Shown in pieces: positions 18,785 through 28,405 of a stretch of 50,573 nucleotides of DNA. Made by a program: the position numbers and the translations under genes. The stretch's first letter is position 1, and every line of letters begins with the position of its first letter. The notes beneath the pieces are model-generated. The model ran no database searches and was not told where the DNA came from. It worked only from the letters and a program-made list of their open reading frames with translations. Source of the DNA: Lachnospiraceae bacterium (GTDB taxonomy: Bacteria > Bacillota > Clostridia > Lachnospirales > Lachnospiraceae); the NCBI GenBank assembly GCA_017524035.1, contig JAFWUY010000124.1, forward strand, positions 1 to 50,573. The letters are read 5' to 3'.

Positions 18785-21700
18785 TTACTCTCTGATCTTT
18801 CTCTTTGCCGCTTCAAGCATCAGCTTGATACGGTTGAGCTGGTTAACCTCGGAAGCACCGGGATCGTAATCGATCGCTACGATATTGGAACCGGGATGTG
18901 CGTGTCTGATAGCCTTTATTACACCCTTTCCGACAACGTGGTTGGGAAGACATGCGAAGGGCTGGCAGCATACGATATTGGGCACACCGTCATGTATAAG
19001 CTCGATCATCTCACCGGTAAGGAACCAGCCTTCACCTGTCTGATTACCGATGGATACGATGGGCTTGGCAAGCTCCGCAATCTCCCTGATGGGAGTCTGT
19101 GGAGTGAAGTGCTTGCTCTTTTTAAATGCCTTGGTGCAGGTGCCGCGCAGAGGATGCTCGATGGCCCAGATTCCGAGGTTGCAGTATCTCTTTGTTTTCT
19201 TGCTCATTCCGAGCTCATCAGCTTTGTAAACCTGGTTATAGAAGCAGTAGAGCATGAAGTCCATAAGGTCCGGTGATACCGCTTCGGCACCTTCGCTTTC
19301 AAGGAGATCGACAAGATGGTTGTTTCCCGAAGGAGAGTATTTGACAAGGATCTCACCCACGATACCTACTCTGGGCTTGATAAGGCACTCGTCAACGGGT
19401 ATTGCGTCGAATTCTTCGATCATTTTCCTGCACATTCTTCGGAATCTGAAGAAATCAGGCTTCTTTTTGGTTGAAAGGAATTCCCGGCATTCCTTTACCC
19501 ACTTTTCATGAACCGCATTGACGGTTCCCTTTTCAAGTTCGTAAGGACGCATGCGGTATACGCATCTCATGAAGATATCACCGAAGGTTGCGCCGAGAGC
19601 CAGCCTGTAGATCATATCAAGGTTTATCTTGAATCCGGGATTGACTTCGATGCCGCCGAGGTTGAGTGAGATAACGGGTATCTGCTCAAGTCCGGCTTTC
19701 CTGAGTGCTCTTCTTATGAATCCGATATAGTTTGTCGCCCTGCATCCGCCGCCTGTCTGGGTGATTATCAGTGCTGTCTTGTTGACATCATACTTTCCTG
19801 ATTCGATAGCCTGCATAAGCTGGCCGACCACGAGAAGGGAAGGATAGCATGCATCGTTGTTGACATACTTGAGCCCGGTATCGATCGCATTCTTATCGCT
19901 GTCTTCGAGAACTACGAGATCATAGCCCGCGGATCTGAATGCCGGTTCGAGCACATCGAAATGTATGGGGGACATCTGGGGACAGATGATGGTGTAATTC
20001 TTTCTCATCTCCTCAGTGAACTTGACCTTCTCTATGTTGGTGGGTCTTGTCACATGGGTCTTTCCCTGCTTTTCCCTGACCTTAATGGCAGAGATAAGGG
20101 ATCTTATACGTATTCTTGCGGCACCGAGGTTGTTGACCTCATCGATCTTAAGACAGGTATAGATCTTGTCGGAGCCGGAGAGAATGTCATTTACCTGATC
20201 CGTGGTTACCGCATCGAGACCGCATCCGAACGAGAAGAGCTGGATGAGATCGAGATTATCGACGGTACGGACGTACGAAGCTGCCGCATACAGTCTTGAG
20301 TGGTACATCCACTGGTCCATTACGATAAGCGGTCTGTCCACCTTGCCGAGATGCGAGATCGAATCTTCGGAAAGAACAGCGATGTCATAGGATGTGATAA
20401 GATCGGGAATACCGTGGTTGATCTCGGGATCCGTATGGTAAGGACGGCCTGCAAGGACTATTCCGTGCTTGCCGGTTTCTTCGAGGTATTTAAGTGCCTT
20501 CTCACCTTCGATCTGTACATCTTTTCTTGCCTTGGCAAGTTCATCCCATGCTTCTTCCACCGCAGCGTTTATCTCACCTGCAGGAATCTCTTTGAATTCT
20601 TTTCTCAGAGCGTAACCGATGGTCTCCTTCGATGAGAAGTTCATGAAGGGATTCCTGAAAACAACTTTTCCTGTGGTTATCGCTTCGACATTGTTCTTGA
20701 TGTTCTCGGAATACGAAGTGACAATGGGACAGTTGTAGTGGTTGCCTGCATCCTGGAATTCTTTTCTTTCATAGAAAAGAGCGGGATAGAAGATAAATCC
20801 CACATTCTGTGCTATGAGCCATTCGATATGACCGTGCGAGATCTTCGCGGGATAGCATTCGGACTCGGAAGGAATGGATTCGATGCCGAGTTCGTAGATG
20901 GCTCTTGTCGATGCGGGTGAAAGGACGACCCTGTATCCGAGCTTGGTAAAGAAGGTAAACCAGAAAGGGTAATCCTCGTACATGTTGAGAACTCTGGGAA
21001 GACCGACGGTTCCTCTGGGGGCTTCGTTGAGCTCGAGGGGTACGTAGGAGAAGAGTCTCTTTATCTTATAGTCATAGAGGTTCGGAACACCGGTCTTGTT
21101 CTTGACTCCGCCGATACCTCTTTCACATCTGTTTCCGGAAATGAACTGTCTTCCGCCCGTGAAGCGGTTGATGGTTAGTCTGCAGGCGTTTGTGCAGCCT
21201 TTGCACTTGGTCATCGAGGTAGTGAACTCAAGGTTTATGATCTCATCGAGAGAGAGCATTGTTGATACGTAGCCCTCTTCGTATCTGTCCCTTGCGATCA
21301 GAGCCGCACCGAATGCACCCATGATCCCGGCAATGTCGGGTCTTACGGCCTTGCACTGTGCGATGGTTTCGAATGCACGGAGAACGGCATCGTTATAGAA
21401 GGTTCCGCCCTGTACGACGATGTTTTTGCCGAGTTCGGAAGCGTCGGCAACTTTGATGACCTTGAATAGAGCGTTCTTGATGACGGAATACGCAAGTCCG
21501 GCAGAGATGTCAGCAACGCTTGCTCCTTCCTTCTGTGCCTGCTTGACCTTGGAATTCATGAATACGGTACATCTTGTTCCGAGATCGATGGGGTGGGGAG
21601 CGAACAGTGCTTCCTTTGCGAAATTCTCAACTGTAAAGTCGAGGGATTTGGCGAATGTCTCGATGAAGGATCCGCAGCCCGATGAGCATGCTTCGTTAAG

Positions 21701-23044
21701 GAGCACGGAATCAACGGTGCCGTTTTTTATCTTGATGCACTTCATATCCTGGCCGCCTATATCGAGAATGCAGTCGACCTTCGGATCAAAGAATGCAGCG
21801 GCTGTATAGTGTGCGACGGTCTCAACCTCTCCGTCGTCAAGCAGGAATGCGGACTTAAGGAGTGCTTCGCCGTATCCGGTGGAGCATCCGCGTGCGATCC
21901 TTGCGCCTTCGGGGAGTTTTTCTTTTATCTCGGTAACGGATCTGATGGCGGTCTTTAAAGGACTTCCGTCGTTGCCCGAATAGAATGAGTAAACGAGCTT
22001 TCCGTTTTCATCCACGAGTGCGATCTTGGTGGTTGTGGAACCGGCATCGATACCCATAAAGAGGTTTCCGGTTGCCTCGGAAAGGTTGCCTTTTTCAACC
22101 TTTGTCTTTTCGTGACGGGATTTGAAGTCCTCATACTCGCCTTCATTTGCGAATAGCGGATCCATTCTCGCAACTTCGAATTCCATCTTGATGGGAGAGG
22201 CGAGCTTGCCGGTCATCTCTTCAAGTGAAATTCCGTTTTCACCTTCGGTGCAGAGTGCGGAACCGATTGCAGCGAAAAGATGTGAATTATCCGTATTCAT
22301 GATGTGCTCATCGTCGAGCTTCAGGGTACGGATGAATGCTTTCTTGAGTTCCGGAAGGAAGTGCAGGGGACCGCCGAGAAACGCTACATGTCCTCTTATG
22401 GGCTTTCCGCATGCAAGACCGGAGATGGTCTGGTTTACCACAGCCTGGAAAATGGATGCTGCAAGGTCTTCCTTGGTGGCTCCTTCATTGATGAGGGGCT
22501 GGATATCGGTCTTGGCGAATACTCCGCAGCGGGCTGCGATGGTATACAGGGATTTGTAGCTTTCGGCGTATTTATTGAGTCCGGCGGCGTCGGTCTGAAG
22601 AAGGGATGCCATCTGGTCGATGAATGAGCCTGTTCCCCCTGCGCAGATACCGTTCATTCTCTGCTCGGCATTGCCGTTTTCAAAGTAGATGATCTTGGCA
22701 TCCTCACCGCCCAGCTCAATGGCCACATCCGTGCCGGGGCAGAGAGTGCGCAGTGAAGTGGATACCGCGATAACCTCCTGTGTGAAAGGAACGCCGAGAT
22801 GCTTTGCCAGTGTAAGACCGCCGGAACCGGTGATCATGGGATAAATATCAATATTACCGAGCTTCTTGTAAGCGTCGTTAAGAAGGTCGCTCAGGGTTTC
22901 CCTGATGCGTGCGAAATGTCTCTTGTAGTCTGAAAAGAGAATATTATTGTCTTTATCAATGAATGCAACTTTGACGGTGGTTGATCCGATATCGATACCG
23001 AGTCTTGCGCTGCCATCCGTTTTGCCGTTTAAAACCTCTGCCAT
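18785..23044 (-). CDS. Acyl-CoA dehydratase activase-like protein (double ASKHA plus DUF2229/HgdB-like)
   Basis: 1419-residue fused protein related to the ATP-dependent activators of 2-hydroxyacyl-CoA dehydratases and benzoyl-CoA reductases. Two ASKHA ATPase modules are visible. The first begins LGIDIGSTTVKVAFID and has the cluster-ligand motif NGICAGGTGSF; the second, from about 325, begins MGIDAGSTTTKIALVD and has NEACSSGCGSF. A cysteine-rich stretch (CKGCTNACRLTINRF) near 640 opens a long DUF2229 region, and HgdB-like segments follow. The protein probably carries Fe-S clusters and couples ATP hydrolysis to low-potential electron transfer. No dedicated dehydratase subunit genes lie beside it, so its partner is unknown. 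It is the only - strand gene and has its own promoter. Confidence 0.85.
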   Translation of the reverse strand: MAEVLNGKTDGSARLGIDIGSTTVKVAFIDKDNNILFSDYKRHFARIRETLSDLLNDAYKKLGNIDIYPMITGSGGLTLAKHLGVPFTQEVIAVSTSLRTLCPGTDVAIELGGEDAKIIYFENGNAEQRMNGICAGGTGSFIDQMASLLQTDAAGLNKYAESYKSLYTIAARCGVFAKTDIQPLINEGATKEDLAASIFQAVVNQTISGLACGKPIRGHVAFLGGPLHFLPELKKAFIRTLKLDDEHIMNTDNSHLFAAIGSALCTEGENGISLEEMTGKLASPIKMEFEVARMDPLFANEGEYEDFKSRHEKTKVEKGNLSEATGNLFMGIDAGSTTTKIALVDENGKLVYSFYSGNDGSPLKTAIRSVTEIKEKLPEGARIARGCSTGYGEALLKSAFLLDDGEVETVAHYTAAAFFDPKVDCILDIGGQDMKCIKIKNGTVDSVLLNEACSSGCGSFIETFAKSLDFTVENFAKEALFAPHPIDLGTRCTVFMNSKVKQAQKEGASVADISAGLAYSVIKNALFKVIKVADASELGKNIVVQGGTFYNDAVLRAFETIAQCKAVRPDIAGIMGAFGAALIARDRYEEGYVSTMLSLDEIINLEFTTSMTKCKGCTNACRLTINRFTGGRQFISGNRCERGIGGVKNKTGVPNLYDYKIKRLFSYVPLELNEAPRGTVGLPRVLNMYEDYPFWFTFFTKLGYRVVLSPASTRAIYELGIESIPSESECYPAKISHGHIEWLIAQNVGFIFYPALFYERKEFQDAGNHYNCPIVTSYSENIKNNVEAITTGKVVFRNPFMNFSSKETIGYALRKEFKEIPAGEINAAVEEAWDELAKARKDVQIEGEKALKYLEETGKHGIVLAGRPYHTDPEINHGIPDLITSYDIAVLSEDSISHLGKVDRPLIVMDQWMYHSRLYAAASYVRTVDNLDLIQLFSFGCGLDAVTTDQVNDILSGSDKIYTCLKIDEVNNLGAARIRIRSLISAIKVREKQGKTHVTRPTNIEKVKFTEEMRKNYTIICPQMSPIHFDVLEPAFRSAGYDLVVLEDSDKNAIDTGLKYVNNDACYPSLLVVGQLMQAIESGKYDVNKTALIITQTGGGCRATNYIGFIRRALRKAGLEQIPVISLNLGGIEVNPGFKINLDMIYRLALGATFGDIFMRCVYRMRPYELEKGTVNAVHEKWVKECREFLSTKKKPDFFRFRRMCRKMIEEFDAIPVDECLIKPRVGIVGEILVKYSPSGNNHLVDLLESEGAEAVSPDLMDFMLYCFYNQVYKADELGMSKKTKRYCNLGIWAIEHPLRGTCTKAFKKSKHFTPQTPIREIAELAKPIVSIGNQTGEGWFLTGEMIELIHDGVPNIVCCQPFACLPNHVVGKGVIKAIRHAHPGSNIVAIDYDPGASEVNQLNRIKLMLEAAKRKIRE

Positions 23045-23123
23045 TTCAACCTCAAAATCTGATGCGGGCCTTTTAAGCCCCCGTTTTGCATTTATTAAGT
23101 AAGAATTTTAGCTAACGTTGTCA

Positions 23124-23152
23124 ATTATAGTGGCAAAAGGGGGTAAAAGCAA
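23124..23152 (-). promoter_or_regulatory. Promoter of the activase-like gene
   Basis: Read on the - strand: TTGCTT, a 17-nt spacer, then TATAAT, about 80 bp before the start codon. The 220-bp gap to the divergent gene at 23265 holds this and one + strand promoter. Between the -10 and the start codon is a GC-rich imperfect palindrome (around 23066-23080) in the untranslated leader. Confidence 0.7.
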
Positions 23153-23197
23153 CTTTTTTTACCGCATTAAAGTTTTATTAAGCAGGGCCGTCCCGCC

Positions 23198-23226
23198 TTG
23201 TTTAAAAGAGCGGAAAATGGTAAAAT
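23198..23226 (+). promoter_or_regulatory. Promoter for the rhomboid-like gene
   Basis: TTGTTT, a 17-nt spacer and TAAAAT, ending 39 bp before the TTG start at 23265. Confidence 0.62.
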
Positions 23227-23264
23227 TTAACAGAATTTATAGATTTTTTTAGGAGATATCTGTC

Positions 23265-24209
23265 TTGAACAGTTTTAATAATAAAATTCGCAGGTTCGTC
23301 ATACCTAATCTGACACTCTGGCTTATCGCCGGATATGTCGTCGGATATATTATATCCATGGTAAACAGTTCATTTTTGTACTGGCTGTCGCTTGACCCAT
23401 ACAAGATCCTTCACGGACAGGTATGGAGACTCATTACCTGGGTCATCATTCCGCCCAATATGCTCGGAAGCGATCCTTTGGGTCTTTTCTTTGTCCTTCT
23501 GATGCTTTTCTGCTGTTATTCCATAGGAAATATCCTGGAAAGAGTCTGGGGAACCGTAAAATACAATATCTTTATATTCACGGGTATAGCACTTGCGATA
23601 ATCTGTGCTTTTATCTATCTGCTCATAATACGTTTTTCGGCTGATTATGAAGCTTTTGTCGCCCTGGAGAATGCAAACCTGGCTATGGACTGGTTTGCGT
23701 TCAGTACTTATTACATTAATGTTTCCATATATATAGTCTTTGCCATGACCTACCCGAACAACATAGTAAGGCTGTATTTCATTCTTCCCGTCAAGATGAA
23801 ATGGCTCGGTATTATCGATACCGTTTATCTGCTCTATATCTTCATAAGGGGATATATTCCCGAAAAAGCTGCGGTCATAGCGGCATTGCTCAATTGCCTT
23901 ATTTTCTACCTGTCAAATATCAGGGGAAAGAGTCTCAATCCCTATCAGATCTATCGCAGGACAAGCTTTAACAGGGCATACAACAAAGGAATGTCAAATG
24001 CCGGCAGGACGAGAAATACCGGCGGAGTAACCTCCCAGGCATCGGATGTGAAGATGAATCCGAGATCGCAGACAAGGCATAAATGTGCTATCTGCGGAAA
24101 GACAGAAGTTTCGGATCCCGATATGGAATTCAGATACTGCTCCAAGTGCGCGGGAAGCTATGAATATTGCCAGACACACCTTTTCACTCACACCCATGTA
24201 AGGGGATAA
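23265..24209 (+). CDS. Rhomboid-like membrane protein with C-terminal zinc-binding tail
   Basis: 314 residues with about six hydrophobic helices (about 16-34, 72-92, 101-123, 150-167, 185-198, 205-223). The loop after the first helix, ILHGQVWRLITWVI, is like the Trp-Arg region of the rhomboid fold. The catalytic GxSG serine and its histidine partner are not seen, so it is probably a non-proteolytic relative. A basic linker leads to a Cys/His cluster (CAIC, CSKC, then CQTHLFTHTH) at about 272-310 that should bind zinc. The TTG start is supported by AGGAGAT 8 bp upstream. It sits 1 bp before the sigma-like gene. Function is unknown. Confidence 0.65.
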   Translation: MNSFNNKIRRFVIPNLTLWLIAGYVVGYIISMVNSSFLYWLSLDPYKILHGQVWRLITWVIIPPNMLGSDPLGLFFVLLMLFCCYSIGNILERVWGTVKYNIFIFTGIALAIICAFIYLLIIRFSADYEAFVALENANLAMDWFAFSTYYINVSIYIVFAMTYPNNIVRLYFILPVKMKWLGIIDTVYLLYIFIRGYIPEKAAVIAALLNCLIFYLSNIRGKSLNPYQIYRRTSFNRAYNKGMSNAGRTRNTGGVTSQASDVKMNPRSQTRHKCAICGKTEVSDPDMEFRYCSKCAGSYEYCQTHLFTHTHVRG

Positions 24210-24210
24210 G

Positions 24211-25026
24211 ATGGACAAAGAAGTACTTTTCGGAAAAACGCTCGAGGAACTTCGCCGCAAGGCTGCCGTTCAGGGCGGATACATTGATAAGAATGAAATA
24301 CTTGAGAAGCTCGCTCCTCTCGAACTCGATGAAGAGAAGACCGGAATGGTCTTTGATTATCTGAAGGGCAGAGGCATACGCTTCGACATAACCGTATCCG
24401 AGAATGCGATACCCGCAGGCGATATCGAGCTTGACGGTGTGACTCCTTCCGAGAACGAAGCTGTCATATCCGAATTTGCGCTTGATGATATCGATACGGA
24501 TTATCTGAATGCATATCTTGAAGGCCTTGAAGAACTTCCCGTTTATTCCGACGGAGAAAAGACCGCGTTTACGATCTCAGCGATGGCGGGAGAAGAACGT
24601 TCGAAGGAAAAGCTCATAAACTGTTATCTTAAGGATATAGTCGGCGTCGCAAGGATCTACACCGGACAGGGTGTTCTTCTGGAGGATCTTATCGGTGAAG
24701 GGAACGAGGCACTTGTACGCGGAGTATCCATTCTGGATTCCCAGGAAAAGCCGGACGACTGCGAAGGCTTTCTTATGAAACTGGTCATGGATGCCATGGA
24801 GGAGCTTATTCATGAAGCGTCTTCCGAAGGAGAGCTTGAGGACAAGATCCTGAAGAAAGCGAACAAGGTTTACGACAAGGCGATGGAACTTGCGGAGGAG
24901 CTCGAAAGGAAGGTCACCGTAAAGGAAGTCGCAGAGTATGCCGGCATCTCCGAAAAGGCGGTCAGGGAAGCCATGGAGATCAGCGGATACAAGATAGAAT
25001 GCATTGAGGATGACAGAGAATCGTGA
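24211..25026 (+). CDS. Sigma-70-like protein lacking region 4
   Basis: 271 residues. The first 55 resemble sigma region 1.1 (GGYIDKNEILEKL). Residues about 90-175 align by eye with regions 1.2-2 (YLEGLEELP, SKEKLINCYLKDIVGVARIY, LLEDLIGEGNEALVRGV). About 230-260 contain a region-3-like helix-turn-helix (VTVKEVAEYAGISEKAVREAM). The aromatic melting motif of region 2.3 is replaced by LMKLVMDAM, and region 4, which binds the -35 element, is absent. It may bind core polymerase or compete with sigma factors, but that is inference. It overlaps the next gene's GTG start. Confidence 0.68.
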   Translation: MDKEVLFGKTLEELRRKAAVQGGYIDKNEILEKLAPLELDEEKTGMVFDYLKGRGIRFDITVSENAIPAGDIELDGVTPSENEAVISEFALDDIDTDYLNAYLEGLEELPVYSDGEKTAFTISAMAGEERSKEKLINCYLKDIVGVARIYTGQGVLLEDLIGEGNEALVRGVSILDSQEKPDDCEGFLMKLVMDAMEELIHEASSEGELEDKILKKANKVYDKAMELAEELERKVTVKEVAEYAGISEKAVREAMEISGYKIECIEDDRES

Positions 25027-25442
25027 CCAGGCAGACTTACGAAGATTATAAATATTTCATTCAGGATACGGGATATTTTTATGTCGGAAGCAAGTATACC
25101 CTGCAGGAGATAACCGAATGCGAGGACATTCTTTTTAAGTTCCGCAAGGTTGTCGCTGAGAGCATCATCCCGAAGTATACGAACACGGATACCCTTGAGA
25201 CCGTGCTATATTATCTTGAAAAGGAAAGCTTTGTATTTCAGATCCTGAAGCAGATGAATGCGCAGGTGCGCGTCAGTATGCTTCAGACGAAAAAGTCCGT
25301 ATTCGGAAAAGAAAAAGAACGCTATGTAACGAAGTACATCGGTATCAAAGATCTTGTCGCGTTGAGCGAAGATGACAAGAAGAAACTCAGTGTTGTCATA
25401 CAGGAACTGAAAGGAAGCAAACTGGCTATCCTGACTGTATGA
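25023..25442 (+). CDS. Conserved-looking small cytoplasmic protein, function unknown
   Basis: 139 residues, soluble, mixed alpha/beta, with many Lys, Glu and Tyr residues. No signal peptide, membrane helix or known motif is seen. It begins with GTG overlapping the stop of the sigma-like gene by four bases, which suggests translational coupling and a possible shared role with it. It ends 24 bp before the M16C peptidase start. Confidence 0.65.
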   Translation: MTRQTYEDYKYFIQDTGYFYVGSKYTLQEITECEDILFKFRKVVAESIIPKYTNTDTLETVLYYLEKESFVFQILKQMNAQVRVSMLQTKKSVFGKEKERYVTKYIGIKDLVALSEDDKKKLSVVIQELKGSKLAILTV

Positions 25443-25466
25443 TCATTGACCTTAAAAGGAACAGCC

Positions 25467-28382
25467 ATGGAACTTGAAAAGCTTAAAAGTTATGAGATAC
25501 TTGAAAAATACGATCTTTCGGATATAGCATCCGTAGGCTACCGCATGGTCCATAAAAAGACCGGTGCTAGAGTGTGTCTGATCGAAAATGATGACAACAA
25601 CAAAGTCTTTTCTGTCGCATTCAGGACACCTCCAACGGATTCCACGGGTGTTGCACATATTCTCGAACATTCCACTCTTTGCGGATCGAGGGAGTTTCCT
25701 CTGAAGGATCCCTTCGTCGAGCTTGTAAAGGGTTCTCTCAATACTTTCTTAAATGCGATGACCTATCCCGACAAGACGGTCTATCCGGTCGCAAGCACCA
25801 ATGATGCGGACTTCAGGAATCTGATGCACGTATATCTTGATGCGGTCTTTTATCCAAATGTCTACAAGAATGAGAGCATCTTCCGCCAGGAAGGGTGGCA
25901 TTATGAATATGATGATGAAGGAAAGCTCATCATTAACGGTGTGGTCTACAACGAGATGAAGGGTGCCAGATCTTCCGCCGAGGATATCATCTCTTCGGAA
26001 TCAATGTTCTCCCTTTTCCCCGATACCGCATACGGTGTCGAATCGGGCGGAGATCCCGACTGCATACCCGGACTGACCTATGAACAGTTCCTGGATTTTC
26101 ACAGAAGATACTATCATCCTTCCAATTCCTATATTTTCCTGTACGGCAATCTCGATATGGCAGAGAATCTCGATTTCATAGACAGAAAGTATCTGTCCAG
26201 ATTCAGTGCTCTCGAAATCGATTCCTCGATAAAGCTTCAGGCTCCCTTCAGGCAGCCTGTTCATGTAAATAAGCAGTGTCCCCTTTCACAGGGAGAAAAC
26301 GCCGATGAGAATACGTTCTTCTCGGTGAACTTTGCCATGGATGCGGACCTCGACAGCAAGACAAGGCGTGCATTTGACATGATCGATTACGCGCTCGTTT
26401 CATATCCCGGTGCACCTCTTCGAAAGATCCTTACCGAGCAGGGCGTTGTGGGCGATGTATCAAGCCGATTCGAAACATCCGTGCTGCAGCCCTTCTACAG
26501 CATCATAGGTAAGGATGCCGCAATGAGCATGGAGACAAGGTTCGGTCAGCTTATCACCGAGACCATAGAGTCGGTCGCGAAGAAGGGCTTTGACAAAAAT
26601 GCACTCAGGGCTGCAATCGATTCCGCCGAGTTCAGATACAGGGAGGCGGATTACGGAAGATATCCCAAGGGTCTTATGTACTGCCTGAATATGTACGATT
26701 CATGGCTTTATGATGACACAAAGCCTTTTGATTATATTATCGCCGGGGATGATTTTGAATTCCTGAGGGAAAACATCGATACCGGCTATTTCGAGAAGCT
26801 GGTAAGGAAATACCTGATAGGCAATAAGCACAAGAGTTATGTCTGCGTGCGTCCTACGGAAGGAGTTCTCGAAGCCAGGGAAAAGGATCTCCGCAAAAAG
26901 CTGGATATCCTTCAGAAAAGACTTACTCCCGAAGAAAAGAAAGCTATCGACACCATTAAGGAAAAGCTGGACAAGTTCAGGGATACTCCCGATTCGAAAG
27001 CAGCGATAAGATCTCTTCCGATGCTCCAAAGAAGCGATCTTAAGAGGGAAACCGAACACTTCAGCAATATTGTTTCCGATGTGGACGGAGTACCGTTCAT
27101 ATTCCATGATGTCGATACCAGACGTATCGGATATCTGAGACTTGCTTTTAAGCTGGGTGAGATCGGAACCGATTTTGTTCCCTATATCGGACTTCTCAGG
27201 GACATATTGTCAATGGTCGATACAGAAAGTCATAAATATGAAGAACTCAGTCCTCTGATCGATCTGTGCATGGGCGGTTTCTCCGTATCCACGGAGCATT
27301 ATCCCGTATACGGCAAACCCGATGAATTCACTGCCACCTTTGAAATGAAAGGCAAGTTCTTCTTTGAAAGATCCGGTGAAGCCTTTGATCTGTTCAGGGA
27401 AATACTTCTCACATCGCGTTTCAAGGATCTTAAGAGGATCAGGGATATTCTTGTTGAGATCAAGAACGGGATGCAGTCCTCCTTCCTTTCCGCGGGACAT
27501 CTGGTGGCATCGGCAAGAGCCGTTGCATCCGTGTCCAAAGAAGCGGCATATAACGAAAGACTTTCGGGACTTGATTATTACAGGTTCATATGCGGCCTGC
27601 TTGACGATTATGATGCCCTGAAGGGAAATATGCAGGAGTGCCTTACATATGTGACCGGACTTATCTTCAGGCCCGAGAATCTTATCGTTGATTATACGGG
27701 AAGTTCGGAAGAAGCGGATAAACTCAAGGAAAGGATCCTTGAATTCAAATCGGAGCTTTATACCGAAAAGCACCGTCCCGCGAAGAGAAATATTGAACTT
27801 ATCAAAAAGAATGAAGGTCTTACCACCTCGGGACAGGTCGTGTTTGTCTGCAGGGCCGGCCTGTATAACAGGCACGGTCTCGAATTTGACGGTGTCCTGA
27901 AGGTTCTGAAGGTATACCTGGGATACAATTACCTGTGGGTAAATGTCAGGGTCAAGGGCGGTGCCTACGGGGTGATGAACAATTTCGGAGTTAACGGATC
28001 CGCATTTTTTGTTTCATACCGTGACCCGAACCTTACAAAAACCGTCGATGTATTTGAAGGGGCAGCAGATGATGTTGCAGCCTTCGATGCAGACGAACGG
28101 GAAATGACCAAGCTTATCATCGGTACCGTGAGCGATCTCGACATTCCGCTCACCCCTTCGGCGAAAGGAACGCTGGGTTTTGTGTCCTACATAACGGGAA
28201 TGACCTATGAGGATATGCAGAGACAGCGTGACCAGGTGCTTGACTGCACACCCGCCGATATCAGAAGGATGGCTGATTATATCAGGGAGTTCATGGCCGA
28301 TAACAAGCTTGTGGTAGTCGGAAACGAAACGCTCATCAGAGAAAATGAAGATCTTTTCGGAACCGTGGAGAGTCTGCTGTAA
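25467..28382 (+). CDS. M16C-family zinc metallopeptidase (presequence-protease-like)
   Basis: 971-residue insulinase-superfamily peptidase that degrades short unfolded peptides in a closed chamber. The inverted zinc motif HxxEH is His64-Ile-Leu-Glu67-His68 (HILEHSTLCGS), and the distal Glu should lie in the YNEMKGA segment. The M16C-associated domain (about 460-700) and the inactive second half (GGAYGVMNNFGV near 840) complete the usual single-chain architecture. An in-frame TTG at 25446 would extend the N-terminus by seven residues, but the ATG at 25467 follows AAAAGGA and gives the usual MELEKL start. No signal peptide, so it is probably cytoplasmic. Confidence 0.9.
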   Translation: MELEKLKSYEILEKYDLSDIASVGYRMVHKKTGARVCLIENDDNNKVFSVAFRTPPTDSTGVAHILEHSTLCGSREFPLKDPFVELVKGSLNTFLNAMTYPDKTVYPVASTNDADFRNLMHVYLDAVFYPNVYKNESIFRQEGWHYEYDDEGKLIINGVVYNEMKGARSSAEDIISSESMFSLFPDTAYGVESGGDPDCIPGLTYEQFLDFHRRYYHPSNSYIFLYGNLDMAENLDFIDRKYLSRFSALEIDSSIKLQAPFRQPVHVNKQCPLSQGENADENTFFSVNFAMDADLDSKTRRAFDMIDYALVSYPGAPLRKILTEQGVVGDVSSRFETSVLQPFYSIIGKDAAMSMETRFGQLITETIESVAKKGFDKNALRAAIDSAEFRYREADYGRYPKGLMYCLNMYDSWLYDDTKPFDYIIAGDDFEFLRENIDTGYFEKLVRKYLIGNKHKSYVCVRPTEGVLEAREKDLRKKLDILQKRLTPEEKKAIDTIKEKLDKFRDTPDSKAAIRSLPMLQRSDLKRETEHFSNIVSDVDGVPFIFHDVDTRRIGYLRLAFKLGEIGTDFVPYIGLLRDILSMVDTESHKYEELSPLIDLCMGGFSVSTEHYPVYGKPDEFTATFEMKGKFFFERSGEAFDLFREILLTSRFKDLKRIRDILVEIKNGMQSSFLSAGHLVASARAVASVSKEAAYNERLSGLDYYRFICGLLDDYDALKGNMQECLTYVTGLIFRPENLIVDYTGSSEEADKLKERILEFKSELYTEKHRPAKRNIELIKKNEGLTTSGQVVFVCRAGLYNRHGLEFDGVLKVLKVYLGYNYLWVNVRVKGGAYGVMNNFGVNGSAFFVSYRDPNLTKTVDVFEGAADDVAAFDADEREMTKLIIGTVSDLDIPLTPSAKGTLGFVSYITGMTYEDMQRQRDQVLDCTPADIRRMADYIREFMADNKLVVVGNETLIRENEDLFGTVESLL

Positions 28383-28405
28383 GCATGATTACAGGAGGAA
28401 ACGTT

